Source: Paenibacillus etheri (GTDB lineage Bacteria; Bacillota; Bacilli; Paenibacillales; Paenibacillaceae). Taken from it: DNA of 64,000 nucleotides. Of the stretch, positions 17,595 to 28,779 are shown in pieces (within the stretch, counting starts at the first letter, position 1; every line of letters begins with the position of its first letter). The stretch is from contig NZ_LCZJ02000014.1 of assembly GCF_001012825.1 (NCBI RefSeq), positions 146,015 through 210,014 of the forward strand, given 5' to 3'. The notes beneath the pieces were generated by a model. The model saw only the letters and a program-made list of their open reading frames with translations, was not told where the DNA came from and searched no databases. The position numbers and the translations under genes are program-made.

Positions 17595-18350
17595 ATGCTA
17601 CACAGGGTGGAAGGGATCGTCATCCGCAGCATGGACTACGGCGAGGGGAACGCAATTATTACGCTTTGCACCGAGAACGCCGGGAAAGTAGGGGTTCTGG
17701 TACGAGGTGCTAAGAAGGTTAAAAGCCGCCATGCTGCCCTGATCCAGCTGTTCACCGTCGGGGAATTTGTTTTTTTTAGAAATAATGGAGGTCTTGGAAC
17801 GCTGAATTCTGGCGAAATTACGAAGTCTCACCACCCTCTGCGTGAGGATTTGATCAAAGCTGCATATGCATCCTATGCTTGTGAATTGCTTGATAAAGTC
17901 CTGCATGATGAGGAAACGGGGAGCTTCTGGTTTCGCCAGCTTACGGCCTGCTTGAACGCACTTGAAGAAGATAAGGAACCTGGAGTTATCATAAATGTTT
18001 ATGAAATGAAGATTTTGCAAGCAGCCGGTTATGGTCCAGAATTCGACACCTGTGTTATATGTGGAGCTGAAAAGCCTGATGAACAACTGCTCATAAGCCC
18101 TCGCCTTGGTGGAGCACTCTGCCGCAGCTGTAAACATAATGATCCTCCAGCAATGGAGGTCTCTGCTCGCGCATTGAAATTGCTGCGTTTATTCGCCAGA
18201 CTTGATCTAACTAGATTAGGGAATGTGGATGTCAAAGAAAGCAGCCGTGATGAGCTGAAAAAAATTATGCGAGCTTTTATGGATGTGCAGCTTGGATTAA
18301 AGCTAAAATCACAGAATTTCCTGGATCAGCTCGACAAGTACAAGATTTGA
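17595..18350 (+). CDS. recO: DNA repair protein RecO
   Basis: A 251-residue RecO. The N-terminal OB-fold (HRVEGIVIRSMDYGEGNAI) is followed by a helical domain with a zinc finger, CVICG...CRSC (about 155-183). RecO loads RecA onto SSB-coated DNA together with RecR/RecF. I chose the ATG at 17595 with GGGGGAAGAGG upstream over an in-frame site 18 bases earlier. The promoter of the downstream T-box leader overlaps its stop codon. Confidence 0.94.
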   Translation: MLHRVEGIVIRSMDYGEGNAIITLCTENAGKVGVLVRGAKKVKSRHAALIQLFTVGEFVFFRNNGGLGTLNSGEITKSHHPLREDLIKAAYASYACELLDKVLHDEETGSFWFRQLTACLNALEEDKEPGVIINVYEMKILQAAGYGPEFDTCVICGAEKPDEQLLISPRLGGALCRSCKHNDPPAMEVSARALKLLRLFARLDLTRLGNVDVKESSRDELKKIMRAFMDVQLGLKLKSQNFLDQLDKYKI

Positions 18351-18375
18351 CGAAATCTGATTTTTCCGTTACTAT
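18347..18375 (+). promoter_or_regulatory. SigA-type promoter for the glyQS T-box transcript
   Basis: TTGACG at 18347-18352 and TACTAT at 18370-18375 are 17 bases apart, so transcription should start near 18382. The -35 element overlaps the recO stop codon. Confidence 0.6.
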
Positions 18376-18381
18376 AGGAAC

Positions 18382-18683
18382 AGTTTAATTATAAGATTAT
18401 CGCCGTTTTGCTCCATTTCGGGAGAACGTGCATTGATCGGGAAAGTAATGAGCGATATTGTCGCGGTTCAGCGAGCTGGGGGTAGTGAGAGCCTGGCGGG
18501 ACAATGTTCATGAACATGGCACCCGGGAGTACGGATATGGTGAATGAAAGTGGATTTCGTTCTTGTCTTTAGCAGTGATATTGCTGAATCAAGGGTTGAA
18601 ATCAAGTAGGGTGGAACCGCGGGAGAATAAGTTAAGCTCTCGTCCCTATGTCTGTTAATCAGGCATGGGGGCGGGGGTTTTTT
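18382..18683 (+). promoter_or_regulatory. Glycine T-box riboswitch leader of glyQS
   Basis: The conserved T-box AGGGTGGAACCGCGG is at 18608-18622. Downstream, CTCTCGTCCCTATGTCTG (18637-18654) pairs fully, allowing G-U, with the GC-rich arm ending at 18677; a run of six T follows. The same left arm can instead pair with CGGGAG after the T-box, giving the antiterminator. AGCGAGC, GAGAGCC and GGGAGTACGG in the upstream part fit the stem I domain. A GGC triplet at 18518-18520 is a candidate glycine specifier. Uncharged tRNA-Gly would favour read-through into glyQS. Confidence 0.92.
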
Positions 18684-18773
18684 GTTGCTGTCAGGAGCAA
18701 AAAATGCCGCCTCCATGGTAAGAAGTTTTAAGCAAGCTGATCAAAAAACTTGTAAAGCGAAGGAGACGGTATT

Positions 18774-19661
18774 ATGAACTTTCAGCAGATGATTTTGACG
18801 CTGCAGCAGTTCTGGGCTGAACAGAACTGTATTATTGTACAGCCTTATGACACTGAAAAAGGCGCCGGCACGATGAACCCTATGACTTTTTTACGCTCGC
18901 TGGGTCCTGAACCATGGAGGGTTGCGTACGTAGAACCTTCACGTCGTCCATCCGATGGACGTTATGGAGAGAACCCGAACCGTCTATATCAGCATCATCA
19001 ATTCCAAGTAATTATTAAACCATCGCCTGATAACATTCAAGAGATTTACTTGGATAGTTTGAAAGCACTTGGTATTGATCCACTCTTGCATGATATCCGT
19101 TTTGTCGAGGATAACTGGGAGAACCCTTCACTCGGTTGTGCTGGTCTTGGATGGGAAGTATGGCTGGATGGTATGGAAATTACTCAGTTTACCTACTTCC
19201 AACAGGTGGGTGGGATTGAAGCCAATCCAGTAGCCGTAGAAATTACTTACGGTATGGAGCGGTTAGCATCCTACATTCAAGATAAAGAAAATGTATTCGA
19301 TCTTGAATGGGTTAGTGGTATGACTTATGGTGATGTTTTCCATCAACCGGAGTTTGAACACTCTACTTACACCTTTGAAGTATCTGATGTAAAAATGTTA
19401 TTTTCACTGTTCAACATGTACGAAGAAGAAGCGCGTAGAGCGATGGAGCAGCATCTTGTGTTCCCAGCCTACGATTACGTGTTGAAATGCTCACATAGCT
19501 TTAATCTGCTGGATGCACGTGGAGCCATCAGTGTTACTGAACGGACTGGATTTATTACCCGAGTGCGTAATCTTGCCCGCTCTGTAGCGGCAACATATCT
19601 TGAGGAACGCGAGAAGCTTGGCTTCCCGCTGCTGAAGAAAGAAGGTGCTGACCGTGTCTAA
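18774..19661 (+). CDS. glyQ: Glycyl-tRNA synthetase alpha subunit
   Basis: A 295-residue class II synthetase alpha subunit of normal length. Recognisable features are [40 protein letters not shown] and the motif-3-like [14 protein letters not shown]. It forms the alpha2beta2 enzyme with GlyS and makes Gly-tRNA. Expression is controlled by the upstream T-box. Its stop overlaps the start region of glyS. Confidence 0.97.
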   Translation: MNFQQMILTLQQFWAEQNCIIVQPYDTEKGAGTMNPMTFLRSLGPEPWRVAYVEPSRRPSDGRYGENPNRLYQHHQFQVIIKPSPDNIQEIYLDSLKALGIDPLLHDIRFVEDNWENPSLGCAGLGWEVWLDGMEITQFTYFQQVGGIEANPVAVEITYGMERLASYIQDKENVFDLEWVSGMTYGDVFHQPEFEHSTYTFEVSDVKMLFSLFNMYEEEARRAMEQHLVFPAYDYVLKCSHSFNLLDARGAISVTERTGFITRVRNLARSVAATYLEEREKLGFPLLKKEGADRV

Positions 19662-21729
19662 AGATATCCTGTTTGAGATCGGTCTGGAGGAAATCCCTGC
19701 ACGTTTTATCCGCGCTGCGATGGAACAGCTACAAGACAGAACATCCAAGTGGTTGGATTCTGTACGGATTACTCATGCTGGAGTTACTGCCTATGCAACG
19801 CCACGTCGTCTTGCTGTTTTTGTTAAGGATGCGGCTGAGAAGCAAGAGGACATTAGCGAAGAGGTCAAAGGACCATCACGCAAAATCGCACTGGATGCAA
19901 ACGGGGACTGGAGCAAAGCTGCTTTAGGATTTGCCCGTAGTCAGGGTGTATCTCCAGAGCAATTTACCTTCAAAGAACTAGCTGGAGTAGAGTATATTTA
20001 TGCTACTAGAAACAGTGCTGGGGTAGAGACAGCTTCATTGCTCTCAGAAGGACTTTTAGAAATTGTAAATGCGATGACTTTTCCGAAAAACATGCGTTGG
20101 GGAGCTTACGATTTTAAATTCGTGCGTCCGATTCGCTGGTTAGTTGCTCTTTTTGGGAAAGATATTATTGATTTGGAAATCACGGATGTAAAAGCAGGTA
20201 ATGTGAGCCGTGGACATCGTTTTCTGGGAACAGAGACCGTAATTTCGGAGCCTGCACAATATGTGGAGAGCTTGCGTGCGCAGCATGTGCTCGTAGATGT
20301 GAAGGAACGGGAAGACCTGATCCTGAAACAAATCAACCATTTGGCTGAAGAAAAAAACTGGACGATTGCGATCAAAGAGGATCTTTTGGAGGAAGTACTG
20401 TTCCTAGTGGAAACCCCAACCGTGTTGTTTGGAACCTTCGATCCATCGTTCTTGAACATTCCACAGGATGTCCTGATTACTTCGATGCGTGAGCATCAGC
20501 GGTATTTCCCTGTATTTGATGCAGCAGGCAAACTGCTACCTTTCTTCGTAACGGTCCGTAACGGGAATGCAGTATCTTTGGATGTTATTGCTAAGGGTAA
20601 TGAGAAGGTACTCCGTGCTCGTCTATCAGATGCCAAATTCTTCTATCAAGAAGATCAAAAGATGAAGATTAACGATGCACTAGCCAAACTAGAGAATATC
20701 GTCTACCATGAAGAGCTTGGCAGTGTTGGAGATAAAGTGCGTCGTATTCGCCAAATCTCCGATCGTCTTGCTGTAAAGTTAGGATTGTCTGATACAGCCC
20801 TCTCTGAAGTAAGCCGGACTGCTGATATTTGCAAATTTGACCTTGTGACTCAAATGGTTTATGAATTCCCAGAACTTCAAGGCACCATGGGCGAAGATTA
20901 TGCACGCAAAGCCGGAGAGCCTGAAACTGTGGCAAAAGCAATCTTCGAGCATTACCAGCCACGGTTCGCGGGAGATGCAGTACCTTCGACGGATGCTGGA
21001 TCGGTTGTCAGCATTGCAGACAAGATCGATACAATTGTAGGTTGCTTCTCCATCGGTATCATCCCAACAGGTTCTCAGGATCCTTACGCACTACGTCGCC
21101 AGGCTGCAGGGATTGTACAAATTGTGCTCGAGCATAAATTGCCGATTACGCTGCGCGAAATTTTTGAAGCAGCGATTGAAATTCATAAAAATTCAGGGAA
21201 TTCGAAACATTCTGACGATGAACTACGTATAAACCTGTACGAGTTCTTCAGTCTGCGTGTTAAACGCCTTTTATCCGACAATGTACGCTATGATGTTGTG
21301 GACGCTGTTACAGCAGCTGGCTTTGACGACGTGGTAGATGTTGTGGGCAGAAGCCGTGCACTTATGGGTGCTGTGTTAGACCAAGAAGACTTCAAAATTA
21401 CCGTAGATTCACTCACTCGTGTCAGTAATCTGGCAGCTAAAGCGACCAGCGAAGGGATTGATCCTTCTTTACTTAAAGAAGATGCTGAGCTACAGCTGTA
21501 CAATACATGGCAGGAGTTACACACACCATACCTTGAAGCGATGTCGGCGAATAATGCCGAAGAAGCACTCCGTATTCTCTCGGGTCTAAAAGATGCTGTT
21601 ACAGCATTTTTCGATTCCGTTATGGTTATGGCGGAGGATGAGCAGGTACGCGCTAATCGTTTAGCTTTGCTTGCTGGGATTGATGCCGACTCTAAGGCGT
21701 TTGCTGATTTTGGTAAGCTCGTCTGGTAA
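19654..21729 (+). CDS. glyS: Glycyl-tRNA synthetase beta subunit
   Basis: A 691-residue beta subunit, starting [20 protein letters not shown]. The GTG at 19654 follows AAGGTG and gives the family N-terminus; it overlaps glyQ by eight bases. The protein carries the tRNA-binding and HD-like domains, with DALRRQAAG-type sequence seen as [20 protein letters not shown] (about residues 477-496). It works only with GlyQ, so the overlap ensures coupled synthesis. Confidence 0.97.
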   Translation: MSKDILFEIGLEEIPARFIRAAMEQLQDRTSKWLDSVRITHAGVTAYATPRRLAVFVKDAAEKQEDISEEVKGPSRKIALDANGDWSKAALGFARSQGVSPEQFTFKELAGVEYIYATRNSAGVETASLLSEGLLEIVNAMTFPKNMRWGAYDFKFVRPIRWLVALFGKDIIDLEITDVKAGNVSRGHRFLGTETVISEPAQYVESLRAQHVLVDVKEREDLILKQINHLAEEKNWTIAIKEDLLEEVLFLVETPTVLFGTFDPSFLNIPQDVLITSMREHQRYFPVFDAAGKLLPFFVTVRNGNAVSLDVIAKGNEKVLRARLSDAKFFYQEDQKMKINDALAKLENIVYHEELGSVGDKVRRIRQISDRLAVKLGLSDTALSEVSRTADICKFDLVTQMVYEFPELQGTMGEDYARKAGEPETVAKAIFEHYQPRFAGDAVPSTDAGSVVSIADKIDTIVGCFSIGIIPTGSQDPYALRRQAAGIVQIVLEHKLPITLREIFEAAIEIHKNSGNSKHSDDELRINLYEFFSLRVKRLLSDNVRYDVVDAVTAAGFDDVVDVVGRSRALMGAVLDQEDFKITVDSLTRVSNLAAKATSEGIDPSLLKEDAELQLYNTWQELHTPYLEAMSANNAEEALRILSGLKDAVTAFFDSVMVMAEDEQVRANRLALLAGIDADSKAFADFGKLVW

Positions 21730-21875
21730 GGACTGAGCACCGGAGTTCCCGGCAGAATTCAAGATTCAACGTCGATATCGCTTCTCAGATTAGACTTCGT
21801 GATCAAAGGGCAGCTTTTTGAACAACATCTATAAGAAAAGTTTGTGTCTTATGGTATAGAACGTTGGTTTGGGGT

Positions 21876-21927
21876 ATAAATATACGGAACGGTGCCAATG
21901 CGTCATTTGACATCCGTTCCGTATTTA
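21876..21927. repeat. Inverted repeat between glyS and yaiI
   Basis: ATACGGAACGG (21882-21892) is mirrored by CCGTTCCGTAT (21914-21924), with AT-rich extensions on both sides. No T-run follows, so it may be an operator or RNA hairpin rather than a standard terminator. Confidence 0.5.
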
Positions 21928-21993
21928 TGCATAGAAAGAAGGATTTCTTGCGGTAAGGGCGTATATATATTACACGGGAAATTGGTGATGATC

Positions 21994-22470
21994 ATGGAGA
22001 AGAAGTCCCGGTCTAGAACTATAGTCGTGGATGGGGATGCTTGTCCGGTCAAAAAAGAGATTGCTGAAGTTGGTCGCGCCTTTGGTGTGCCGGTACTGAT
22101 GGTATCTTCTTATGACCATGCACTGAAAGCTGAAGAAGGTGTAACGGTTGTGCAGGTGGACCGGGGAGATCAGAGCGCCGATCTATATATTGCCAATCAT
22201 ATTTCTGCAGGAGATGTGGTATTGACTGCGGACTATGGTCTCGCAGCACTTGCGCTCGGGAAACGCTGCAGTGTGCTTTCTTTTCGTGGCCAGGAATATG
22301 ACGATTCCAAAATGGATTTTATGTTGGAAGGTAGGCATGCCAGGGCCGTGGAACGAAGACGGGGACATTACTCTAAGGGTCCAAAACCTATAACGGCAGA
22401 AGAAAAAATATATTTTCAACATAAAATGACAAAACTTTTAATACTTTTGCAGGAGAATGTGGAGCAATAG
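21994..22470 (+). CDS. yqxD: YaiI/YqxD family protein (DUF188)
   Basis: A 158-residue protein with the family signatures IVVDGDACPVKKEI near the start, DQSADLYIANH, VLTADYGLAALALGK and RRRGHYSKGPKPIT. It is a PIN/NYN-like domain family probably acting on nucleic acid, with no firm function. I chose the ATG at 21994 because family members begin a few residues before VVDGDACP; longer in-frame starts lack a good ribosome-binding site. Its position immediately before dnaG-sigA is conserved in Bacillales. Confidence 0.9.
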   Translation: MEKKSRSRTIVVDGDACPVKKEIAEVGRAFGVPVLMVSSYDHALKAEEGVTVVQVDRGDQSADLYIANHISAGDVVLTADYGLAALALGKRCSVLSFRGQEYDDSKMDFMLEGRHARAVERRRGHYSKGPKPITAEEKIYFQHKMTKLLILLQENVEQ

Positions 22471-22509
22471 CGAATTATATTTATTTGTTAAGAATTGAAG
22501 GTGGTTGAA

Positions 22510-24330
22510 GTGGCTAGCGGACACGGGAATATTCCGGAAGAAGTTATCGAAAGCGTGCTTGCACGTCATGATATTGTCGATACAGTCGGTAAGGTTGTCC
22601 ATTTGTCCAAGCAGGGGAAATATTTATGGGGCCTCTGCCCGTTCCATTCGGAGAAAACCCCTTCCTTTACAGTTACCCCCGACCGGGGAGTGTTTCATTG
22701 CTTTGGCTGCGGCATGGGTGGAAATGCCATCAAATTTAGGATGGAAATCGAAGGATTAACCTTCCCCGAAGCCGTCAAAATAATGGCTGAAGAAAGTGAT
22801 ATTCCCGTTCCCGAAGGTAAGGGAGGCCTGATGTCTCCTCCTGATCCGGAACGCGATCGGTTGATTCAAGCTTATGAATGGTCGGCAAAGTTTTATCATT
22901 ACTTGCTGAAGAATACGGAACACGGCAAAGCCGCAATGGAGTATTTAAGAGCCCGGAACTTCAGCGATAAAATGATTGACCAGTTTCAGATCGGATATGC
23001 TCCGGACCGCTGGGATACTTTGCTACAATTTTTGGAGAAACGGAATTTTGATCTTGCTGAGATGGAGAAAGGTGGACTCCTGTCTGCACGAGGTGAGGGC
23101 AAAGGGTATATAGACCGTTTCCGGGGTCGGATTATTTTTCCGATTGCGAACCGCACAGGCAAGGTGATTGCATTTGCCGGAAGAATTTTTGGAGAAGGAC
23201 AACCCAAGTATCTAAATTCTCCAGAGAGTAGATTGTTTAACAAAAGCCGGATTTTATACAATTTGCACCAGTCCAAAGCATCCATCCGTAAAACGCGGCA
23301 AATCGTCCTCTTTGAAGGATACGGAGATGTCATTTCGGCCTGGGAAGCAGGTGTGCATAACGGTGTAGCAACAATGGGAACATCTTTAACTGAAAGTCAT
23401 GTAGCACTGATGAAGAGTCTGGCTGATGAAATTGTACTGTCTTATGACGGTGACCGGGCAGGACAAGCAGCTGCTATAAAGTCCATTCCAATGCTTGAAG
23501 GCAGCGGCCTGCGTGTAAAGATCGCCTTACTGCCAAGCGGACTCGATCCAGATGAATTCATCTCCAAGCATGGTGGAGAAAGGTTTATGGATCAGGTTAT
23601 TGATTCAGCGGTTTCATCCATAAAATTTAAGCTTATATATCTGAAAAAAAACCATATACTCCTAGAGGAAGATGGCAAAATTGCCTACGTCAAAGAAGCT
23701 TTGGAGGTCATTGCTTCGTTACATTCCTCGACCGAGAGAGAGGTTTACCTAAGGGAAATCGCTTCTGAGCTGGAACTTTCATATGATAGTTTGAAGCAGG
23801 ATTGTAATTTACTTAGGGCATCGATGCAAAAAAACATCCCTGAAGGGGATAATAACGACAAAAGGTGGAATAATGGTAGGCATAAAAAAGGGCAAGTGCA
23901 GACACCAACTTTACTGCCCGCTTATCATGTCGCGGAACGGCGTTTACTGTCCTTTATGATTCAGGACCCGGAAGCCGCCACGTATGTGGGCGAACGCCTC
24001 GGAGAAGAGTTCAACATCGATGATCATGCGGCAATTGCCGCTTATCTATATGCCTATTACGCGCAAGGCAAACCACCCGGCATTAGTCGGTTTCTGTCAT
24101 CGCTTCAGGATGATCGTCTAGAGAAAACTGCTACATCAATTTCCATGATGGATACACCTCCAGACTGGAATATGCAGGTGCTGGATGATTGTATCCGTGA
24201 AGTACGGAAATACCCACTGCAGCGCAAGATGGATCAGAAGCGTGAAGAGATGATTCAGGCGGAAAAGTCAGGTGACTTTTTGCGTGCGGCACAAATAGCA
24301 AGTGAGATTATAGCCCTAGAGAGACAATGA
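22510..24330 (+). CDS. dnaG: DNA primase
   Basis: A 606-residue primase. The N-terminal CHC2 zinc finger shows CPFHSEKTPSF (about residue 43 on) and FHCFGCG (about 63-69). The catalytic core includes SRILYNLHQSKASIR. The TOPRIM domain has LFEGYGDVISAWEAG and LSYDGDRAGQ. A C-terminal helicase-binding region follows. It makes RNA primers for replication. I chose GTG at 22510, five bases after GAAGGTGG, over a TTG fifteen bases earlier. It lies 40 bases before sigA in the macromolecular synthesis operon. Confidence 0.97.
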   Translation: MASGHGNIPEEVIESVLARHDIVDTVGKVVHLSKQGKYLWGLCPFHSEKTPSFTVTPDRGVFHCFGCGMGGNAIKFRMEIEGLTFPEAVKIMAEESDIPVPEGKGGLMSPPDPERDRLIQAYEWSAKFYHYLLKNTEHGKAAMEYLRARNFSDKMIDQFQIGYAPDRWDTLLQFLEKRNFDLAEMEKGGLLSARGEGKGYIDRFRGRIIFPIANRTGKVIAFAGRIFGEGQPKYLNSPESRLFNKSRILYNLHQSKASIRKTRQIVLFEGYGDVISAWEAGVHNGVATMGTSLTESHVALMKSLADEIVLSYDGDRAGQAAAIKSIPMLEGSGLRVKIALLPSGLDPDEFISKHGGERFMDQVIDSAVSSIKFKLIYLKKNHILLEEDGKIAYVKEALEVIASLHSSTEREVYLREIASELELSYDSLKQDCNLLRASMQKNIPEGDNNDKRWNNGRHKKGQVQTPTLLPAYHVAERRLLSFMIQDPEAATYVGERLGEEFNIDDHAAIAAYLYAYYAQGKPPGISRFLSSLQDDRLEKTATSISMMDTPPDWNMQVLDDCIREVRKYPLQRKMDQKREEMIQAEKSGDFLRAAQIASEIIALERQ

Positions 24331-24370
24331 AATGTTGACAGGATGTACCTAGGGAGGAGGGAGTCGAATT

Positions 24371-25504
<1,134 letters not shown>

Positions 25505-25518
25505 TATTTCATGAACTG

Positions 25519-25555
25519 GACCTTCTGCTGCTCAGTAGCAGGAGGTTCTTTTATT
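25519..25555 (+). terminator. Intrinsic terminator after sigA
   Basis: GGACCTTCTGCTGC pairs with GTAGCAGGAGGTTC around a short loop, followed by TTTTATT. It ends the dnaG-sigA transcript. Confidence 0.85.
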
Positions 25556-25610
25556 TGAATTACGACCCTAAAAGTGCTGACCTTGTGTATCTGGAAAGAA
25601 GGATGAGCCA

Positions 25611-26435
25611 GTGAATTTGGAAAAACGCGAAATTATTATAAATGAGATACAGTATTGGAGAAATAACAAATTGCTGCCAGAGCAATATTGCGACTTCTTA
25701 ACCAACCTGTATGATGATGAAGCTGCGGAGAAGGATAACAATCCGATTTCGCTGAAGAATCTACAGCAGGGAAACATCAAAATTTGGCTGTTTGGTTTTG
25801 GAATTATTTCCTTGATTTTCTTGATTAGTCTTTATTTTAGCGTTTTTCCCTGGCCTTTGCAACTTGCAACAGCACTATCCGTATTAATTGTCTGTTATGG
25901 ATACTCAGCGGTTTACAGGGGCCGAAATCATGTTATTAGTCTTATCCTAGCGGGGCTAGGAAGTGTGTTAACGCTTGGTTTTGGACTATGGATGATTGCT
26001 TTGCATGATCTTGATCCTCAGCTCTGGAGACCGATTCTGATTGGAGCCTGTGGCTTGTTATGGTGCATTCTGGGATTTTTACTCCGGATTGGATTGCTGC
26101 AGTACTGCGGTTATGCTTTTTGGGCATTACTATATGCGGGATTCTTCGGTGGAAAACGCCCTGAGGCTTCGATACTAGAGCTTGAGCTCTTATGGCTTCC
26201 CTTGTGTGTAATGATGGTGTGGTTAAGCTGGCTTTTACATCACAGAGTTAAAGGCGTCGCTAGTGTTTTTTTTGCAGTGGGAGTATCGCTATGGATTATG
26301 CCTGAGCTCGATGCCCTTTTATTGAGACAGGATTATCCACAGTGGATTTCGTTTATGTTAATTTTAAAAATTGCGGTAGGGTTGGCCCTGCTGTTCTTGT
26401 TTCGAAAAAAATGGATAACGTGGGTGGCAACATGA
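25611..26435 (+). CDS. Polytopic membrane protein, DUF2157-like N-terminus
   Basis: A 274-residue protein with a soluble N-terminal segment (IQYWRNNKLLPEQYCDFLTN, about 13-32), reminiscent of DUF2157-type proteins, and about eight hydrophobic helices from residue 58 onward. No catalytic motif is visible. The GTG start follows GAAGGATG. It overlaps trmK by ATGA, so the two genes are translationally coupled. The function is unknown. Confidence 0.65.
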   Translation: MNLEKREIIINEIQYWRNNKLLPEQYCDFLTNLYDDEAAEKDNNPISLKNLQQGNIKIWLFGFGIISLIFLISLYFSVFPWPLQLATALSVLIVCYGYSAVYRGRNHVISLILAGLGSVLTLGFGLWMIALHDLDPQLWRPILIGACGLLWCILGFLLRIGLLQYCGYAFWALLYAGFFGGKRPEASILELELLWLPLCVMMVWLSWLLHHRVKGVASVFFAVGVSLWIMPELDALLLRQDYPQWISFMLILKIAVGLALLFLFRKKWITWVAT

Positions 26436-27211
26436 ATAATGTGAAATTATCAGATCGGCTTCAGCAATTGCTGGAGCAAATTCCGCAAGGAAGCAGGTTG
26501 GCAGACATCGGCTCTGATCATGCTTTGCTTCCTGTAGCTGCTGTAGAAAGCGGTAAGGCTGTATTCGCGGTAGCAGGTGAGGTGAACCCGGGTCCTTTTG
26601 ATGCTGCTTGTAAAGGCGTTGCAGAGGCTGGACTAGGAAAGGTGATCTCGGTGCGGCGAGGAGACGGTCTTGAAGTACTGGAACCTGGTGAAGTTAATTG
26701 TATCACGATCGCTGGCATGGGAGGGGCTTTAATTGCCTCGATCTTAGATCGTGGTCAGAGTCAAGGCAAGCTAAAGGATGTTACAACACTTGTACTTCAG
26801 CCGAATGTAGGCGAGGATATTTTGCGCCGCTGGTTACTAAATAATGAATGGGTTCTTATCGCTGAAAGTATTCTGGAAGAGGACGGCAAGTTGTATGAAG
26901 TGTTGACAGCTGTACCAGAGAACGCAAGTGCCGGAATTACAAATGCCAATGTATATCGAGAGGTTACGTTAGGCGATTCCACTATGGTTCGTGGTCAGGA
27001 TACCTTGCTACAAATGGGACCTTTTCTGATTCAAGCACCAAATGAAGTGTTTTTTGCCAAGTGGCAGGGAGAGATTCAGAAATTGGAAGGCATACTGACA
27101 TCATTGTCGCGTTCAGAACTTGAATCTGCGGAGAATAAACGGAAATTAATTCGAGATCAGATCAAGGAGATTACGGAGGTGCTGCAATGCTTGCCAAAGG
27201 ACAAACAGTAA
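26432..27211 (+). CDS. trmK: tRNA (adenine-N1)-methyltransferase TrmK
   Basis: A 259-residue TrmK-type Rossmann methyltransferase. It shows LADIGSDHALLPVAAV (SAM-binding motif I, about 22-37), AGEVNPGPFDAA and ITIAGMGGALIASILD, with a C-terminal coiled-coil end. It methylates A22 of certain tRNAs. I chose the ATG at 26432, within the ATGA overlap, since family members start just before LSDRL; the longer in-frame opening lies inside the previous gene. It overlaps nif3 by 25 bases. Confidence 0.93.
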   Translation: MNNVKLSDRLQQLLEQIPQGSRLADIGSDHALLPVAAVESGKAVFAVAGEVNPGPFDAACKGVAEAGLGKVISVRRGDGLEVLEPGEVNCITIAGMGGALIASILDRGQSQGKLKDVTTLVLQPNVGEDILRRWLLNNEWVLIAESILEEDGKLYEVLTAVPENASAGITNANVYREVTLGDSTMVRGQDTLLQMGPFLIQAPNEVFFAKWQGEIQKLEGILTSLSRSELESAENKRKLIRDQIKEITEVLQCLPKDKQ

Positions 27212-28302
27212 TTCAATATATAGAACAACTGGCTCCGAAGCATTTAGCCGAAGATTGGGACAAAGTCGGTCTGCAACTAGGTTCCTTACAGAAAGAAATA
27301 ACCAATGTGCTAGTTGCACTGGATGTTAATGATGAAGTCGTTGAAGAGGCAATTAGTCTCGGCTGTAATCTAATCATTGCCCACCATGCCATTATTTTTC
27401 GTCCGCTGCAAGGGATTCAGACCGATACACCGATGGGCAGAATGTATGAAAAATTGATCAAAAATGACATCGCAGTATACATCAGTCATACGAATCTGGA
27501 TGTTACAGAAGGTGGAATGAACGACTGGATGGCGGAAGCTCTAGGCATAGAGAACGGAGTGCCCATCAAAGACATTCATTCAGAGCAATTATCAAAGCTG
27601 GTGGTATTTGTGCCAAAGGATCATCATCAGAAGGTGCTGGATGCTATCCTGAATGCAGGAGCTGGGGCAATCGGCAACTATAGTCATTGCAGCTTCAATA
27701 TTGAGGGATACGGAACTTTTATTCCGGGAGAAGGCACAGATCCTTATATTGGGGAAAAAGGTAAGATGGAGCGGGCCGAGGAGATTCGTATTGAGACGAT
27801 CGTGCCACACACTATCCGCAATAAAGTGGTACAGGCTATGCTCAAGGCTCATCCTTATGAAGAGGTTGCCTATGATTTGTATACGATGGATCTTAAAGGG
27901 CGCACTTTAGGGCTTGGGCGAGTAGGTAAGCTCAAAGAGCCTACAACCCTTGGGCAATTCGTTGAGACAGTAAAAAAAGGTCTGAAAGTAGACCATGTAC
28001 GTGTTGTAGGTGATTTGGATCGTCCGATTCGTAAAGCTGCTGTTCTCGGCGGTTCGGGTGGAAAGTATTATAATAGTGCTATTTTCCGCGGTGCGGATGT
28101 GCTGGTCACAGGGGATCTTGATTACCATACTGCACAGGATGCCGTACTCGCTGGTATCACTCTGATTGATCCGGGACATAATGCGGAGAAGATCATGAAA
28201 GAGAAAGTAGCAGAGTGGATGACTGGGAAACTAGTGGAGCATAAGTATGATACAACTGTACATGCTTCGCAGGTGAATACGGAGCCATTTAAGTTTCTGT
28301 AA
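27187..28302 (+). CDS. yqfO: Nif3-like dinuclear metal centre protein YqfO
   Basis: A 371-residue Nif3/YbgI-family protein of the long Bacillales type, in which an internal CutA/PII-like domain (about residues 130-235) is inserted. Metal ligands are visible in IIAHHAIIF (about 63-71), SHTNLD (about 99-104) and the C-terminal LIDPGHNAEK (about 324-333). The family is proposed to act as GTP cyclohydrolase 1 type 2 or a metal-dependent hydrolase, but its substrate is unsettled. The trmK-yqfO pairing is conserved after sigA. Confidence 0.92.
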   Translation: MLAKGQTVIQYIEQLAPKHLAEDWDKVGLQLGSLQKEITNVLVALDVNDEVVEEAISLGCNLIIAHHAIIFRPLQGIQTDTPMGRMYEKLIKNDIAVYISHTNLDVTEGGMNDWMAEALGIENGVPIKDIHSEQLSKLVVFVPKDHHQKVLDAILNAGAGAIGNYSHCSFNIEGYGTFIPGEGTDPYIGEKGKMERAEEIRIETIVPHTIRNKVVQAMLKAHPYEEVAYDLYTMDLKGRTLGLGRVGKLKEPTTLGQFVETVKKGLKVDHVRVVGDLDRPIRKAAVLGGSGGKYYNSAIFRGADVLVTGDLDYHTAQDAVLAGITLIDPGHNAEKIMKEKVAEWMTGKLVEHKYDTTVHASQVNTEPFKFL

Positions 28303-28321
28303 AATTTCCAGTTAATTATGC

Positions 28322-28350
28322 TTGTGCCAGACAGGTGATGTCTGTATAAT
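28322..28350 (+). promoter_or_regulatory. SigA-type promoter of rnpB
   Basis: TTGTGC at 28322-28327 and a perfect TATAAT at 28345-28350 are separated by 17 bases. Transcription would begin close to the mature rnpB 5' end at 28364. Confidence 0.75.
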
Positions 28351-28363
28351 ATATAATGTTGTC

Positions 28364-28779
28364 GGAAAGTTTGACAGACAATCGCCGGTGACGTGAAGAC
28401 GTCACGGGAGGAAAGTCCGGGCTCCATAAGGCAGGATGCTGGATAACGTCCAGTCGGCGCGAGCCGAAGGATAGTGCCACAGAAATGGACCGCCGATGGC
28501 CGCCTTAGGGCGGCACAGGCAAGGATGGAACCGAGGTGTAAGAGACCCCGAGGAACGCTGGTGACTTCGTTCCTGGTAAACCCCATCTGGAGCAAGACCT
28601 AATAAGACGCAGCAGATTCCTTTATTGGAATAGGCAGCCTTAGCCTGAGGCGCGTCTAGGTTGGTCGCTGGAGCTGTGCAGTAATGTATGGCCTAGATAG
28701 ATGATTGTCGCTTATGGTGGGAGGGTAGTTCCCGATCGAACCACGACGAGCACAGAACCCGGCTTACGGCAAACTTTCC
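28364..28779 (+). ncRNA. rnpB: RNase P RNA, class A by its conserved motifs
   Basis: The ends GGAAAGTTTG (28364-28373) and CAAACTTTCC (28770-28779) form helix P1. The core motifs GAGGAAAGTCCGGGCTCC, GATAGTGCCACAGAAA, GGTAAACCCC, GGAGCAAGACCTAATA, CTAGATAGATGATTGTCG and ACAGAACCCGGCTTAC are all present. The arrangement matches class A RNase P RNA better than the class B form of Bacillus subtilis. It is the ribozyme that matures tRNA 5' ends. Confidence 0.95.
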
